The notes beneath the pieces were generated by a model, which worked only from the letters and a program-made list of their open reading frames with translations, was not told where the DNA came from and made no database searches. Both the position numbers and the translations under genes were made by a program. Below are positions 24,164 through 33,330 of a stretch of 64,000 bases of DNA, in pieces (position 1 is the first letter of the stretch; the number at the start of each line of letters is the position of its first letter). Origin of the DNA: JBNJFY01 sp051747265 (lineage in GTDB: Bacteria > Bacteroidota > Rhodothermia > Balneolales > Balneolaceae); assembly GCA_051747265.1 (NCBI GenBank), contig JBNJFY010000007.1:1-64000 (forward strand), written 5' to 3'.

Positions 24164-24463
24164 TCAATGCGTCCCGAAATGCTTGTCTTTGTACTTTTTT
24201 AATTGACGGGCCGCATTATCAACTGCCAAATTCATCGCTTGCTCATAAGTGGGAGCCTGCTCTTTGACGGTGATAAAACTCTGGGGAACGTTCAACTTGA
24301 TTTCAGCTTGTTGTGAATCTTCTTCATCGGAGGTGGGCTCCAATACGATATCACAATTTACGATTCGATCATAATATTGGGTTAATTTTTCTACAGAGGT
24401 TAAGCAATAGTCTTTGAGAGATTCACTGGAATCAAAATGTCTTGCTGTGAACGTTGTTTTCAT
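24164..24463 (-). CDS. hpf: ribosome hibernation-promoting factor, short form
   Basis: 99 residues with the HPF/RaiA fold: FTARHFDSSESLKDYC, a central basic-acidic pattern and a last helix with YEQAMNLAVDNAARQLKKYKD. This short form binds the 30S decoding site and helps store ribosomes in stationary phase; the C-terminal dimerisation domain of long HPF is absent. The start overlaps the xerC stop by 4 bases (ATGA), which implies coupled translation. Confidence 0.9.
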   Translation of the reverse strand: MKTTFTARHFDSSESLKDYCLTSVEKLTQYYDRIVNCDIVLEPTSDEEDSQQAEIKLNVPQSFITVKEQAPTYEQAMNLAVDNAARQLKKYKDKHFGTH

Positions 24464-25398
24464 GATAATTGTCCTCCATTCTTGGATTTTGCGCGTGGAT
24501 GGGCTCCTTTATATACGTTTTGAAGCCGCTCCACGCTGGTATGTGTATATACTTGTGTGGCCGCCAAACTGGCATGGCCTAAAAATTCTTTTATGACCCG
24601 GATGTCTGCCCCTTGATCCAAAAGATGTGTAGCGAAACTGTGTCGCAATACGTGGGGACTTTTCTGAGTCACTTCACTGGTTCGTTGCAAATACGATTTT
24701 ACCAATCGCTGTACGGCCCGATCATATAAGCGTTGGCCATGAGCGGCGATAAATACCGCGCTTCGCGCATCGACATCGGTGCGTTCGCCAAACAATTCCG
24801 GGCGGGTGTCCAAATGTCTTTCTAGTGCTTCTTTGGCTCGACTGCCCATGGGGATGATACGCTCTTTGGCTCCCTTACCCAACACCTCAATCTGGTTTAA
24901 GGTCAAATTTACCTGATTTAAATCCAGTCCAGTCAATTCACTGAGTCGAATACCGGTACTATAAAACAGTTCAAGAATAGCCCTGTCTTGGCGTTTTCTG
25001 GGTTGGTCTCCATCGGCCAATTCCATCATTCGTTCAATATCTTCTTTATGAATGGTGGTAGGGAGCGGTTTATCCCGTTTGGGCACGACCAGCAAATGAG
25101 CGGGATTTTGCTCTACATATCCGCGTTTGAAAGCGTACTTAAAGAACGATCGAATGGCCGCCACTTTGCGTGCCAACGTCGATTTTTTGAGCCCTTCATC
25201 GGATAATGCTCCCAGCCAGAGTCGGATGGTCAGGCGATCGATGTCCTGGGGATCCAACTCTTCCTGTTCTACCTCGAACTCCTGCTCGCAAAAAGTTAGG
25301 AATTGCTCCAAATCTTTTTGATAAGAGGTGATGGTATGCCGGGAAGCGTTCCGCTCTACGGAGAGGTAACGCAAATATTTAGACAGTAATTTATTCAT
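24460..25398 (-). CDS. xerC: tyrosine recombinase XerC-type
   Basis: 312 residues. An N-terminal SAM-like core-binding domain (about 5-95) and a catalytic domain with arginine in GIRLSELTG, HVLRHSFATHLL (HxxR), the histidine in LGHAS and tyrosine in VYTH. It resolves chromosome dimers at dif. It lacks the extra alpha helix insertion that marks integron integrases (IntI), so it is not the missing integrase of the cassette array, though Xer proteins can act on other sites. Operon xerC-hpf-hprK. C-terminal residues (AHPRAKSKNGG) are typical for this phylum. Confidence 0.9.
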   Translation of the reverse strand: MNKLLSKYLRYLSVERNASRHTITSYQKDLEQFLTFCEQEFEVEQEELDPQDIDRLTIRLWLGALSDEGLKKSTLARKVAAIRSFFKYAFKRGYVEQNPAHLLVVPKRDKPLPTTIHKEDIERMMELADGDQPRKRQDRAILELFYSTGIRLSELTGLDLNQVNLTLNQIEVLGKGAKERIIPMGSRAKEALERHLDTRPELFGERTDVDARSAVFIAAHGQRLYDRAVQRLVKSYLQRTSEVTQKSPHVLRHSFATHLLDQGADIRVIKEFLGHASLAATQVYTHTSVERLQNVYKGAHPRAKSKNGGQLS

Positions 25399-25472
25399 CT
25401 CACCTGAAATATGTCATTTGCTATGGAAAAACAAAATAAAGCAGTTGTAGAATCAGGTATTACACTACATAT

Positions 25473-26681
25473 CTACTTTTTGATAGAACGTCCTTTCCAT
25501 TGAGCCGCATTTCCCCACATGCGATCGCGCATGGTAATTAGTCCTAGGTATTGAAACCATATAACGCCTAGAGGGTGGGTTATCGCATCCAGCCATTTCC
25601 AGTTAAACCAAGCAGAAAGAAAAAGGCGTTGTCCCAGCATGAGTATGATACTCAGCCCGGATAGTAAAAGGAGCAGTTGATCTGCCCAAATCAGTCCCCA
25701 AACCAAAGTAATCCAGGGAATGATAAATACAGCAATATGTAATAACGCTGCACTGATAAAGGGAACCCATTGATAATTAAATCCCGCGAAGAAGTTTTTG
25801 CGAAAGCCCTCGCGAATTTCTTCGGTATTGGTGTACATCCGGCAGTGGATGGAGTGCACGCCTTCAAATAATCGGATGCTGTATCCCCTGGATCGCATCC
25901 GCTTAGCTAGCGCCACATCTTCCACTATTTCATTACGAACCGACTGATGGCCGCCAATGGCTTGGTATGCCCCCCGTTTAAACGCCATGCATTGCCCACA
26001 CGCGGCGGCAAACAGGGGCGCCATTTTTGAGTATAACCAGACGGGCATCCATCGTGGTTTGCGATGTCCATACTGAATGGGTAGCAAGGTTACTAACGCA
26101 AAGTAAACCAAGGGGATGATAACCCGTTCGCCCAAACTCTTCAGCTGCTGGTCGGGCCATACGGTGACCATATCCACTTGTTCGGCCAGGAAGGCGTTAC
26201 CGATGGCTGCCAGTGCATCTTGTTCCATCCAGACATCCGCATCCAGAAAAAGTAAAATATCACCCGATGCCGATTGAGATAGTTGGTGACAGGCCCAAGT
26301 TTTACCTAGCCAACTTTCGGGTGTGTCTGATCCGGTGTGAACGGTCAACAACGAATCGCGGTTCTGTATGTCGTTTAAGATAGATGGGGTGGCATCGGTG
26401 GATTGATCGTCCAGCACTATGACTTCATCCGGACGCCGGCTTTGTTGGAGTACCGATTCAACACATTGACGGATGGTCGCTTCTTCATTACGAGCCGGTA
26501 TGAGAACACTGATAGAGGGTAATTCGGTTTGGGCATTTGTGGCTTTGATATCAATGTAATTTCGAATCGGTCGAAGAGCATGTTTGTTCCTCAGTAGGAT
26601 TAAACCGGTAACCACTAAGTAGGTGAGCACACCTCCAAGCAGGGCATACAGAATGGAAGTAAGAGTAAATGATTCGATCAT
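25473..26681 (-). CDS. GT2-family glycosyltransferase, membrane-bound
   Basis: 402 residues. One N-terminal membrane helix, then a GT-A domain with ISVLIPARNEEATI, VLDDQSTDAT and LFLDADVWM (the DxD metal site), then three or four C-terminal membrane helices from about 300. It resembles CrtQ-like and CruC-like enzymes that put sugar on carotenoids or lipids. The divergent neighbour is a CrtC-like hydratase and an acyltransferase lies beyond, which supports a carotenoid glycoside role by context only. The start at 26681 puts the helix at the very N-terminus. Confidence 0.82.
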   Translation of the reverse strand: MIESFTLTSILYALLGGVLTYLVVTGLILLRNKHALRPIRNYIDIKATNAQTELPSISVLIPARNEEATIRQCVESVLQQSRRPDEVIVLDDQSTDATPSILNDIQNRDSLLTVHTGSDTPESWLGKTWACHQLSQSASGDILLFLDADVWMEQDALAAIGNAFLAEQVDMVTVWPDQQLKSLGERVIIPLVYFALVTLLPIQYGHRKPRWMPVWLYSKMAPLFAAACGQCMAFKRGAYQAIGGHQSVRNEIVEDVALAKRMRSRGYSIRLFEGVHSIHCRMYTNTEEIREGFRKNFFAGFNYQWVPFISAALLHIAVFIIPWITLVWGLIWADQLLLLLSGLSIILMLGQRLFLSAWFNWKWLDAITHPLGVIWFQYLGLITMRDRMWGNAAQWKGRSIKK

Positions 26682-26758
26682 AGATGTTTACAATGTACAA
26701 CCGGAGGATTTTCGTTCGGCTTTGTGTTTGCGGGGGCAATGGATAGTTTAGGTTTAGC

Positions 26759-27829
26759 ATGAAGATACAAAGTGGCATTCAAACCGATGTACTCCATTCC
26801 AAACCACAGCATGGAGCTTATGAGTGGTGGTATTTTGATGGTATGGATAGACAGCAGGGTTTAGCCTGGGTGTTGATTTTCTATGAGGGGAATCCCTTTT
26901 CGCCCTGGTATTTATCTGATTTAAACTCTGTGGCCGCTGATTATCCGGCGGCGACCCTTTCCATTTATAAAGACGGCAAACCTATTTACTACAGCTTTAT
27001 TGAGTATGACTCGCGTGAGGTTCAGTTCTACAGGGAGAAACCACGATGGAGGATAGGGAATCATAAGCTAAGCTTTGCCCAAAACGGTGACGAATACGCG
27101 TTCAGCCTTTCACTGGATGATCAACTGCCTAGCGGCGACCGATTGCGCGGACGGTTGACTTATCACTCCCCATCGTTTGAGCAGACTTTGGATGAGACTG
27201 CAGAGGATCAACACGGGCATGAGTGGACTCTGGTACAACCACGGGCCAGGGTAACAGGTCATTTGGAAATGGAAAGCAATATCACTTCTCGTGCGCATAA
27301 TTTTGACATCACCGGTTGGGGGTATCACGATCACAATGTAGGGCAACGGCCCATGCAAGCCGATTTTTCAGATTGGTATTGGGGGCGTTTACACTTTGGT
27401 AGTACTTCGTTGATCTATTATATCATGCACCGGGAGGGCAGGCGGCATCACAAAGCTTGGTTATTGGATGTTACCGATGGGCGGATCGTAGATAAGTTGC
27501 AATCGGTAGTGATGGAGGATTATGCGCTAAGTCCGTTTTTACTGTCCTCAGCCCGTAAATTAACATTGCAGTTTGATGATCATGAAGCGCTCATCCAGCA
27601 GCATCCTATCATTGACAATGGGCCGTTCTACCAACGCTTTTTAGCTTCCGGAATCCTTTCCGGCCCTCAGCAGCACCCACAAACAGCGCGTGGGATCTCA
27701 GAGTTTATCAAACCGGCTCGTATAGAATGGAAGCTATTTCGCCCCTTGGTGAAGATGCGTTTGTATAGCAAACCCAAGGGTCCGCATTGGGTGCAGCGTT
27801 CGTCTCGACTCTATCGGTGGACTTGGTAA
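26759..27829 (+). CDS. CrtC-like carotenoid 1,2-hydratase family protein
   Basis: 356 residues. Hydroxyneurosporene synthase family: GAYEWWYFDG near residue 20, then FDITGWGYHDHNVG near 190 and WYWGRLHFG, the signature stretches of CrtC and the related lipocalin-like hydratases. CrtC adds water to the end of an acyclic carotenoid; related proteins in Bacteroidota act on other lipids, so the substrate remains open. No signal peptide. It lies between the glycosyltransferase (divergent) and the acyltransferase (convergent, 2 bases apart), together forming a plausible pigment-tailoring cluster. Confidence 0.75.
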   Translation: MKIQSGIQTDVLHSKPQHGAYEWWYFDGMDRQQGLAWVLIFYEGNPFSPWYLSDLNSVAADYPAATLSIYKDGKPIYYSFIEYDSREVQFYREKPRWRIGNHKLSFAQNGDEYAFSLSLDDQLPSGDRLRGRLTYHSPSFEQTLDETAEDQHGHEWTLVQPRARVTGHLEMESNITSRAHNFDITGWGYHDHNVGQRPMQADFSDWYWGRLHFGSTSLIYYIMHREGRRHHKAWLLDVTDGRIVDKLQSVVMEDYALSPFLLSSARKLTLQFDDHEALIQQHPIIDNGPFYQRFLASGILSGPQQHPQTARGISEFIKPARIEWKLFRPLVKMRLYSKPKGPHWVQRSSRLYRWTW

Positions 27830-27831
27830 AT

Positions 27832-28536
27832 TCAGAGCAGGTCAAATTGCTGCTCCGGCCGCTGCGAATATTGCCGATTAAACAACACGGCTTGCGATAA
27901 TCGGTGCTCAAGTACGGCTTGTATTTGGGTCCGATCGGCTCCCGGTTCAACGGCTACTGGAGCTGCCACATTTAATAGCAGGGTTGGGCGAGCGCTATCC
28001 ATTAAGTGCGTGTAGATGCCAATAGGGACCACACGTATGGAATTTCGCGAATTGGAAGTGATCTGATCCAACATCCAGGCCAGCCCACCTTCAAACGAGG
28101 TTGGCGATTGTTCCGGGGGAATAATTTTGCCTTCGGGATAGATAAACAGCGATCGCCCGGATTGTTGTAGATAATCCAACCCATACCGCAACGATTGAAG
28201 GGCGGATCGGGGATTGGACCGGTTGATAGAAAAAGCACCGATGCGAGAGAAAAAAGGAAATTCTCGCATTTGCTGATCCTCCATCACCGCTCGGGCGTGT
28301 TGGTGAAAATGAAATTCGTTGAGCAGAAATGGAATCAGCCCATCCCACCAACTAGTATGATTGAGAAAGTAAATGGTACTTTCATCAGCAGTCGGCTCGT
28401 AAATTTGGCGCAACCATAGCGCATCAAATTTTCTACTAAATAACCAACGTACGTACCACCGGAAAATCGCAATAAACAGGCGGTTTTCACGCGCCGGGAT
28501 AAAATCAACAGGGAGATCCGAGGATTGTTGAACCAT
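27832..28536 (-). CDS. 1-acyl-glycerol-3-phosphate acyltransferase-like (PlsC family)
   Basis: About 235 residues. The PlsC acyltransferase motifs are NHTSWWDG (HX4D), FSINRSN and YPEGKI. ATG 28536 is chosen, because the longer frame to 28614 overlaps the divergent methyltransferase gene by 22 bases and adds residues that do not fit. The family transfers fatty acids to lysophospholipids; distant members (CruD-like) acylate carotenoid sugars. Location beside a GT2 enzyme and a CrtC-like hydratase makes that a candidate role here, but an ordinary lipid role is equally allowed by sequence. Confidence 0.8.
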   Translation of the reverse strand: MVQQSSDLPVDFIPARENRLFIAIFRWYVRWLFSRKFDALWLRQIYEPTADESTIYFLNHTSWWDGLIPFLLNEFHFHQHARAVMEDQQMREFPFFSRIGAFSINRSNPRSALQSLRYGLDYLQQSGRSLFIYPEGKIIPPEQSPTSFEGGLAWMLDQITSNSRNSIRVVPIGIYTHLMDSARPTLLLNVAAPVAVEPGADRTQIQAVLEHRLSQAVLFNRQYSQRPEQQFDLL

Positions 28537-28592
28537 AGAAAATAAGATACCTTTGGAGCTGTGAAATAATAGACCAAAAAAGACGACAGAAC

Positions 28593-29246
28593 ATGACTTC
28601 CGTGATCTCAACATCTTTGATACAGTATGCTGAAGAATTTAGTGGGCAACAACATCAATTATTAGACGCGATTCAAGAAGCAACCGAAAAGGAGTTACAG
28701 TACGCGGATATGTTGAGCGGTTATCAGGTGACTGGAATTTTGCAACTGTTGGTACGGTTGATTCCCGCTCAATCTATGTTGGAAGTAGGAACGTTTACCG
28801 GTTTTGCCACCATAGCTATGGCTCAGGCTGCGGAAGATCTGGATCAAGCCAAGGTGGTTACGTTGGACATGAATACCCGATACGCCGATATTGCCCAACG
28901 GTATTTCAGCCAGTATACCGGATCCACCCGGATAGAGCAGCGCATGGGCGCGGCGTTAGATACCATTGCTGAAATGGATGAGCATGAGCAGTATCAATTG
29001 ATGTTCATCGATGCGGATAAAGCCAATTACCCCACTTACTTCGACACCTTGTTTTCCCGTTTGAGTCCTGGTGGCTGTATGGTATTTGATAACGCCTTTT
29101 GGGGTGGCGAAGTGTTGGAAACCAACACGCGCAAGAGCAAAGCTATTCATCGTCTAAACCAGAAGGTGAAAGAACATCCCCAAACCGAAAATGTATTGCT
29201 AACAGTGAGAGATGGTTTGCACATCGTGCGAAAAAAAGCTAAGTAA
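28593..29246 (+). CDS. class I O-methyltransferase (caffeoyl-CoA type)
   Basis: 217 residues. SAM-dependent methyltransferase of O-methyltransferase family 3: LEVGTFTGFATIAMA (SAM loop), VTLDMNTRYADIA, MFIDADKANYPTYF (metal and active site) and VFDNAFWGGEV. These enzymes methylate catechol-type hydroxyls with a divalent metal. The bacterial substrate is unknown; a quinone, a siderophore or a modified tRNA base has been proposed for relatives. The start at 28593 follows a purine-rich stretch. It may share its promoter region with the divergent acyltransferase. Confidence 0.88.
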   Translation: MTSVISTSLIQYAEEFSGQQHQLLDAIQEATEKELQYADMLSGYQVTGILQLLVRLIPAQSMLEVGTFTGFATIAMAQAAEDLDQAKVVTLDMNTRYADIAQRYFSQYTGSTRIEQRMGAALDTIAEMDEHEQYQLMFIDADKANYPTYFDTLFSRLSPGGCMVFDNAFWGGEVLETNTRKSKAIHRLNQKVKEHPQTENVLLTVRDGLHIVRKKAK

Positions 29247-29315
29247 GCGATAGTTTAAATCTTATCTTTTCGATCGTAACGGTTTTGAGATTGAAATTTA
29301 ATTTGAGGGAGATTT

Positions 29316-30590
29316 GTGAGTCTAGCATATCAACAGGAAGCCGATGAGCGGTTACATCAATTAATGGAATTGATCGCGCAAATTAATTCTAGTCAAGATT
29401 TGAATGAGCTACTGGCCTCTATTATGGAAGCGGCCAAGACCATGATGGATTCCGAAGCTAGTTCGCTGATGTTACTTTCCGAAGATCGATCGCATCTGGA
29501 AGTGACCATGCCCACCGGTCCGGCCACAGCAGAGATATCGGGTAAGAAATTACCGGCTGATAAAGGTATTGGCGGATGGGTGGCCCAACACAATGAGCCG
29601 CTGGTGGTAAACAATCCCGAAGAAGACGAACGGTTTCTGGGTGATATTACTGAGCAGGGATTTAAAACCAGAAACCTGGTATGCGTGCCTTTATCCAACC
29701 GAAAGGGAGAAGTGGTGGGGGTGCTACAAGCGATTAATCGTAACGGGGGGCAATTTTTCGAAAAGGAGGGATTGACCTTGTTTGCCGCACTGGCCCATCA
29801 AGCAGCTATTGCCATCGAGCAGGCTCGATTGCAGGAAGAAGCCATCCAAAAGGAGCGTTATGAGCAGCAATTGGAGATGGCTCGATCCATACAAACCGGG
29901 TTTTGGCCCGATGAGATACCGGAAATGGACGGATATCGTATCGTGGGAACCAGTATTCCCGCCTATCATGTAGGAGGCGATTATTACGATTTTATTTCCA
30001 CCTATAAGGATCAAAACTGGGGTTTGGTCGTTGCCGATGTTACCGGTAAAGGTACCCCGGCGGCTTTGTTGATGGCCACCACGCGGGCTGCTTTGCGCGC
30101 TCAAGTGGAGAACCAGCATTCACCCTCTGAAAATATCAATCTGCTCAATCAGACGCTTTTCAAGGATACGCCCATCGATAAATTTGTAACCTTGTTTTAT
30201 GGAGAGCTGAATCGCCAGGAACACTCCTTTACTTATGTAAATGCGGGACATAATCCACCGTTAACCTGGCATCCGGATACACAGGAAATTGAAGAATTAC
30301 AGGTATCCGGAACCATGTTAGGTATCATGGATGATCAGCGGTATCAATCCGATGTGCTGGAACTGGAGCCGGGACAAAAATTGGTTATCTACTCAGACGG
30401 AGTCACCGAAGCAAACAATTCCGAGGGGCAGATGTATGGGGAACAGCGACTGAAAGAATTTTTGCTCAAGCAAGGAGATACCCATGCTCAGGATTTGCTA
30501 GAGCAATTGTTATCTGAAATTAAGATGTTCCAAGGCGATCAGAGTCAGAGTGACGATATCACCGTAATCGTGATAGAGCGAGAAAGCTAA
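29316..30590 (+). CDS. GAF-domain SpoIIE-type protein phosphatase
   Basis: 424 residues from a GTG start with a good ribosome site (GAGGGAG). The N-terminal GAF domain (about 18-170) binds a small ligand, a coiled linker (about 175-195) follows, and the PP2C/SpoIIE domain (about 200-420) has GGDYYDF, VVADVTGKGTPAALLMA, NAGHNPP and SDGVTEANN, with the metal-binding aspartates. Such RsbU-like phosphatases act in partner switching by dephosphorylating a STAS anti-sigma antagonist. Likely partners in the same window are the STAS protein at 55155 and the anti-sigma-type ATPase at 55453, although they are 25 kb away. Confidence 0.9.
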   Translation: MSLAYQQEADERLHQLMELIAQINSSQDLNELLASIMEAAKTMMDSEASSLMLLSEDRSHLEVTMPTGPATAEISGKKLPADKGIGGWVAQHNEPLVVNNPEEDERFLGDITEQGFKTRNLVCVPLSNRKGEVVGVLQAINRNGGQFFEKEGLTLFAALAHQAAIAIEQARLQEEAIQKERYEQQLEMARSIQTGFWPDEIPEMDGYRIVGTSIPAYHVGGDYYDFISTYKDQNWGLVVADVTGKGTPAALLMATTRAALRAQVENQHSPSENINLLNQTLFKDTPIDKFVTLFYGELNRQEHSFTYVNAGHNPPLTWHPDTQEIEELQVSGTMLGIMDDQRYQSDVLELEPGQKLVIYSDGVTEANNSEGQMYGEQRLKEFLLKQGDTHAQDLLEQLLSEIKMFQGDQSQSDDITVIVIERES

Positions 30591-30593
30591 GCA

Positions 30594-30884
30594 TTAGATA
30601 GCCATGCTATTCTTGCGATTCGTTCTTGAGCTTTCTTCTTTGGGAGCCACAGCCCCATTTTTTTTCGCTGAGCCATTTTGAGTTACCTGACTGAGTTCTA
30701 AATGTTTTTGAGGAATCTGTTTCTTCCAGGTTTCGTCAAAATTATCCACCCAATGGTGTAACACATTTTCAGGAATTTGCAGGATTTCGGAGGCGCGGAT
30801 AAAGTCGAAATCCAAGTAGCGTAATATCACCAGCGCTTCGGCTTTGCGCTCGATAAAGGAAACCTTCTCTTGATTATCAGACAT
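30594..30884 (-). CDS. small hypothetical protein with helix-turn-helix-like segment
   Basis: About 96 residues. Residues 10-50 (ERKAEALVILRYLDFDFIRA, then SEILQIPENVLHHWV) read like a compact helix-turn-helix with a recognition helix, followed by a disordered, lysine- and serine-rich tail. No family is recognised. It ends 3 bases from the convergent phosphatase gene and shows no operon partner. ATG 30884 is preferred over a TTG five codons upstream. Confidence 0.55.
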   Translation of the reverse strand: MSDNQEKVSFIERKAEALVILRYLDFDFIRASEILQIPENVLHHWVDNFDETWKKQIPQKHLELSQVTQNGSAKKNGAVAPKEESSRTNRKNSMAI

Positions 30885-30981
30885 AGTAATAATATTCAAT
30901 ACGTATTTAGAGAATTCGAATAATTGTTTTTGTCATCAGACCTACTAAACAGAAGTCTGATTAAAAAGTTCCAATAGTGGG

Positions 30982-32169
30982 CTATTGGTTACGTCTTCCT
31001 TGATAAAGCTCATACTCTAATAAACGACAATCTATAGTTGAATTAAAGAAAGGAATTTTCTGATTTGTTCGTAGTCCCACATGCTTGGCGAGCTCCATAT
31101 TTCCAGTGAAAATATACCCGGTATAATCGGTACAGTAGTTTTTGAAGAAATCACCCATGGCACGGTAAGTTTTTTCCAATTGCTCACTATTACCCAGCCG
31201 CTCCCCGTATTCGGGATTAATGATTACGGATGCGCCCACATCATCAGTCGCATCGGGTAGGGGCGTATCCCGGAAGTCGCATTTTTTGAACTGAATCAAA
31301 TCGGCTACTCCCGCGGCCTTGGCGTTGTCTCGGGCTGCTCCAATAGCTTTATGGTCGTGATCAGTGGCGATAATCTTGGGGGTTACCGCAAATGCATCCA
31401 AGCATTCCGAATCAGCCAATCGCTTTTTAAAGGTTTGATATCGGTGGATATCAAATCCATTAATATGTTGAAACGAATAGGAGCGATCCAATAAACCAGG
31501 AGCTCGATTAGCAAACATCAGGGCTGCTTCAATGGCTATAGTTCCACTTCCACACATGGGATTCACCAAAACACTGCCCGGTTCCCAACGAGAAGCTTTT
31601 AGGATGGCTGCCGCCAAGGTTTCCTGCATGGGGGCGGAATGAGTTTTTTTTCGATAGCCACGTCGCGAGAGGGACTCGCCGGAGGTATCCAGGAAAATGC
31701 GGGCAATGTCTTGTGTCCAGTATAAATACAAAACGATACCATCGCGATCGGCACCGGCATCGGGGCGATCCCCGGTCAATTCCCGGAATCGATCAACGAC
31801 CGCGTCTTTGCAGCGTACATTGGCAAACTGTGTATCCTTAATCTTAGGGTGTCGGACCCGACTGGTTACCGTAAGGGTATCGTCAATATCAATATACTCT
31901 TCCCAAGGCTGAGACTTGATCCACTTATAAAGTTGCTCGGTGGTGTGGATTTTTTTCTCATGAACCAAATAATGAACGCGATGAGCCGTGCGCAACTTCA
32001 TATTCAGCAGCATGGCGTCATTCAGTGTACCCCTGGTTTCCACACCGGTAGCAAACGAGGTGTTGATCGGGTAGTCAATGGATCGAACCTCCTGCTCCAA
32101 ATATGGTGTCATGCGAGCGGGACAGGTAATCAACAGAGTAGAGGGGGTGCGAAAAGTAGTGCGTATCAC
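30982..32169 (-). CDS. THUMP-domain class I RNA methyltransferase (RlmL/YpsC-like)
   Basis: 395 residues from a GTG start. An N-terminal ferredoxin-like and THUMP module (about 10-165) binds RNA; the Rossmann methyltransferase follows with NPMCGSGTIAIEAAL as SAM motif I and INPEYGERLG as motif IV. The family makes N2-methylguanosine in 23S rRNA. In E. coli RlmL motif IV reads NPPYGER; here the second proline is glutamate. The gene is of normal YpsC length. SlyD lies upstream in the same direction, separated by a terminator. Confidence 0.88.
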   Translation of the reverse strand: MIRTTFRTPSTLLITCPARMTPYLEQEVRSIDYPINTSFATGVETRGTLNDAMLLNMKLRTAHRVHYLVHEKKIHTTEQLYKWIKSQPWEEYIDIDDTLTVTSRVRHPKIKDTQFANVRCKDAVVDRFRELTGDRPDAGADRDGIVLYLYWTQDIARIFLDTSGESLSRRGYRKKTHSAPMQETLAAAILKASRWEPGSVLVNPMCGSGTIAIEAALMFANRAPGLLDRSYSFQHINGFDIHRYQTFKKRLADSECLDAFAVTPKIIATDHDHKAIGAARDNAKAAGVADLIQFKKCDFRDTPLPDATDDVGASVIINPEYGERLGNSEQLEKTYRAMGDFFKNYCTDYTGYIFTGNMELAKHVGLRTNQKIPFFNSTIDCRLLEYELYQGRRNQ

Positions 32170-32189
32170 AATGGAAATCTGGGTAATAA

Positions 32190-32228
32190 AAGAAAGGCAA
32201 CCTCCGGTAATAAAGGAGGTTGCCGAAA
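32190..32228 (-). terminator. terminator after SlyD-like gene
   Basis: A perfect 10-bp stem GGCAACCTCC / GGAGGTTGCC with a 9-base loop, about 20 bases after the stop on the minus strand, followed by TTTCTTTT. It lies before the GTG start of the methyltransferase gene. Confidence 0.82.
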
Positions 32229-32247
32229 ATGTGAGTGTTACGTTGGG

Positions 32248-32676
32248 CTAGGCAATTTCCAACAACTCAATTTCAAAATTTAAGTCTTTACCAGCCAACG
32301 GGTGGTTGGCGTCCAAGACCACAACTTCATCTTTAATTTCAGTAATCTGAACAGGTATAGCCTGTCCGTCTTGGTTTTTTAATTCTAATTGCATGCCCAC
32401 TTCGGGTTCGGCGTTCTGAGGAAGTTCTTCTTTGGATACTTCCACTACCAGATCATCGCGTCGTTCGCCATAAGCTTCTTTGGCGGGTATGGTGATGCTT
32501 TCCACATCGCCTACTTCCATGCCGGTAACAGCTTCTTCGAAGCCGGGAATCAGTTTTCCCTCGCCGAGGGTAAACTCTAGTGGATCGCGTTCGCGTGAAG
32601 AGTCAAACTGTTGGCCATTTTTCAATGTACCGGTATAGTGAACTTTAACTGTGCTTCCTTGTTCTGCAGTAGACAA
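32248..32676 (-). CDS. FKBP-type peptidyl-prolyl isomerase, SlyD-like
   Basis: 142 residues. VKVHYTGTLKNGQQFDSS, ITIPAKEAYGER and the insert-in-flap region mark the SlyD branch of FKBP isomerases, which speed proline turns and act as chaperones. The histidine-rich metal-binding tail of E. coli SlyD is absent. The start is TTG at 32676, fixed by AGGAG six bases upstream and by the family N-terminus. No signal peptide, so cytoplasmic. Confidence 0.88.
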   Translation of the reverse strand: MSTAEQGSTVKVHYTGTLKNGQQFDSSRERDPLEFTLGEGKLIPGFEEAVTGMEVGDVESITIPAKEAYGERRDDLVVEVSKEELPQNAEPEVGMQLELKNQDGQAIPVQITEIKDEVVVLDANHPLAGKDLNFEIELLEIA

Positions 32677-32870
32677 AAAAACTCCTGTTTTACTTTTGCT
32701 TTAGTGTGGTCGGAATATAATGAGATATATGCGGAATCACGATTAGAGTCTGAAAAGATTAATTTTAGCGTAATAAAGGATTCTACACTGGAATAGGAAC
32801 GCATTTTAAATAGATAGTGGTTGAAATAGTGATGGTGACTAAAAGCTTAAACTTAGGAGTGGAGAACATA

Positions 32871-33299
32871 ATGAGTGATTTAATTGACCAGACCTTATCT
32901 CAAAGTTCGGTAATTGTTATCGTGGGGTTATCCGGTAATAAAAAACGCGATAGTTATGGAGTTGCCAAATATCTGATGGGACAAGGGTATACGATTATAC
33001 CGGTTAATCCTGTGTATGATGAAATTTTAGGTAAGAGAAGTTATCCGACTGTAGCATCCATTCCTGCCGACGTACCCATTGATGTGGTGAACATATTTCG
33101 CGATTCCTCACACACCCGGGAAGTGGTAGAAGACGTGCTTAACTGGATGGAAAAGTCCGATCGTACACCGGTTATCTGGACCCAGTATTCCGTATCATCT
33201 GAGGATGCTGAATCTTTAGCTGAGGAGCACGAGTTGCCCTATATCAAAAATGAGTGTATGAAAGTGGAGCATAAGCGTTGGAACCGGCAAGAAGCGTAG
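32871..33299 (+). CDS. CoA-binding protein (YccU-like)
   Basis: About 142 residues. A small Rossmann protein of the CoA-binding domain 2 family: IVIVGLSGNKKRDSYGVAKY and the ending VNPVYDEILG are typical. It binds CoA and may act in CoA protection or sensing; the exact role is unknown. ATG 32871 follows AGGAGTGGAGAAC, a good ribosome site, and is preferred over an upstream GTG-like start. Confidence 0.83.
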   Translation: MSDLIDQTLSQSSVIVIVGLSGNKKRDSYGVAKYLMGQGYTIIPVNPVYDEILGKRSYPTVASIPADVPIDVVNIFRDSSHTREVVEDVLNWMEKSDRTPVIWTQYSVSSEDAESLAEEHELPYIKNECMKVEHKRWNRQEA

Positions 33300-33330
33300 A
33301 AGCGTTCCGATATTCCGCATTTATATAAGA

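Noticed and set aside
24460..25398. Tyrosine recombinase as the integron integrase
   Set aside because: It is XerC by length, context (hpf, hprK) and motifs, and lacks the IntI-specific insert. It also lies 10 kb from the cassettes.
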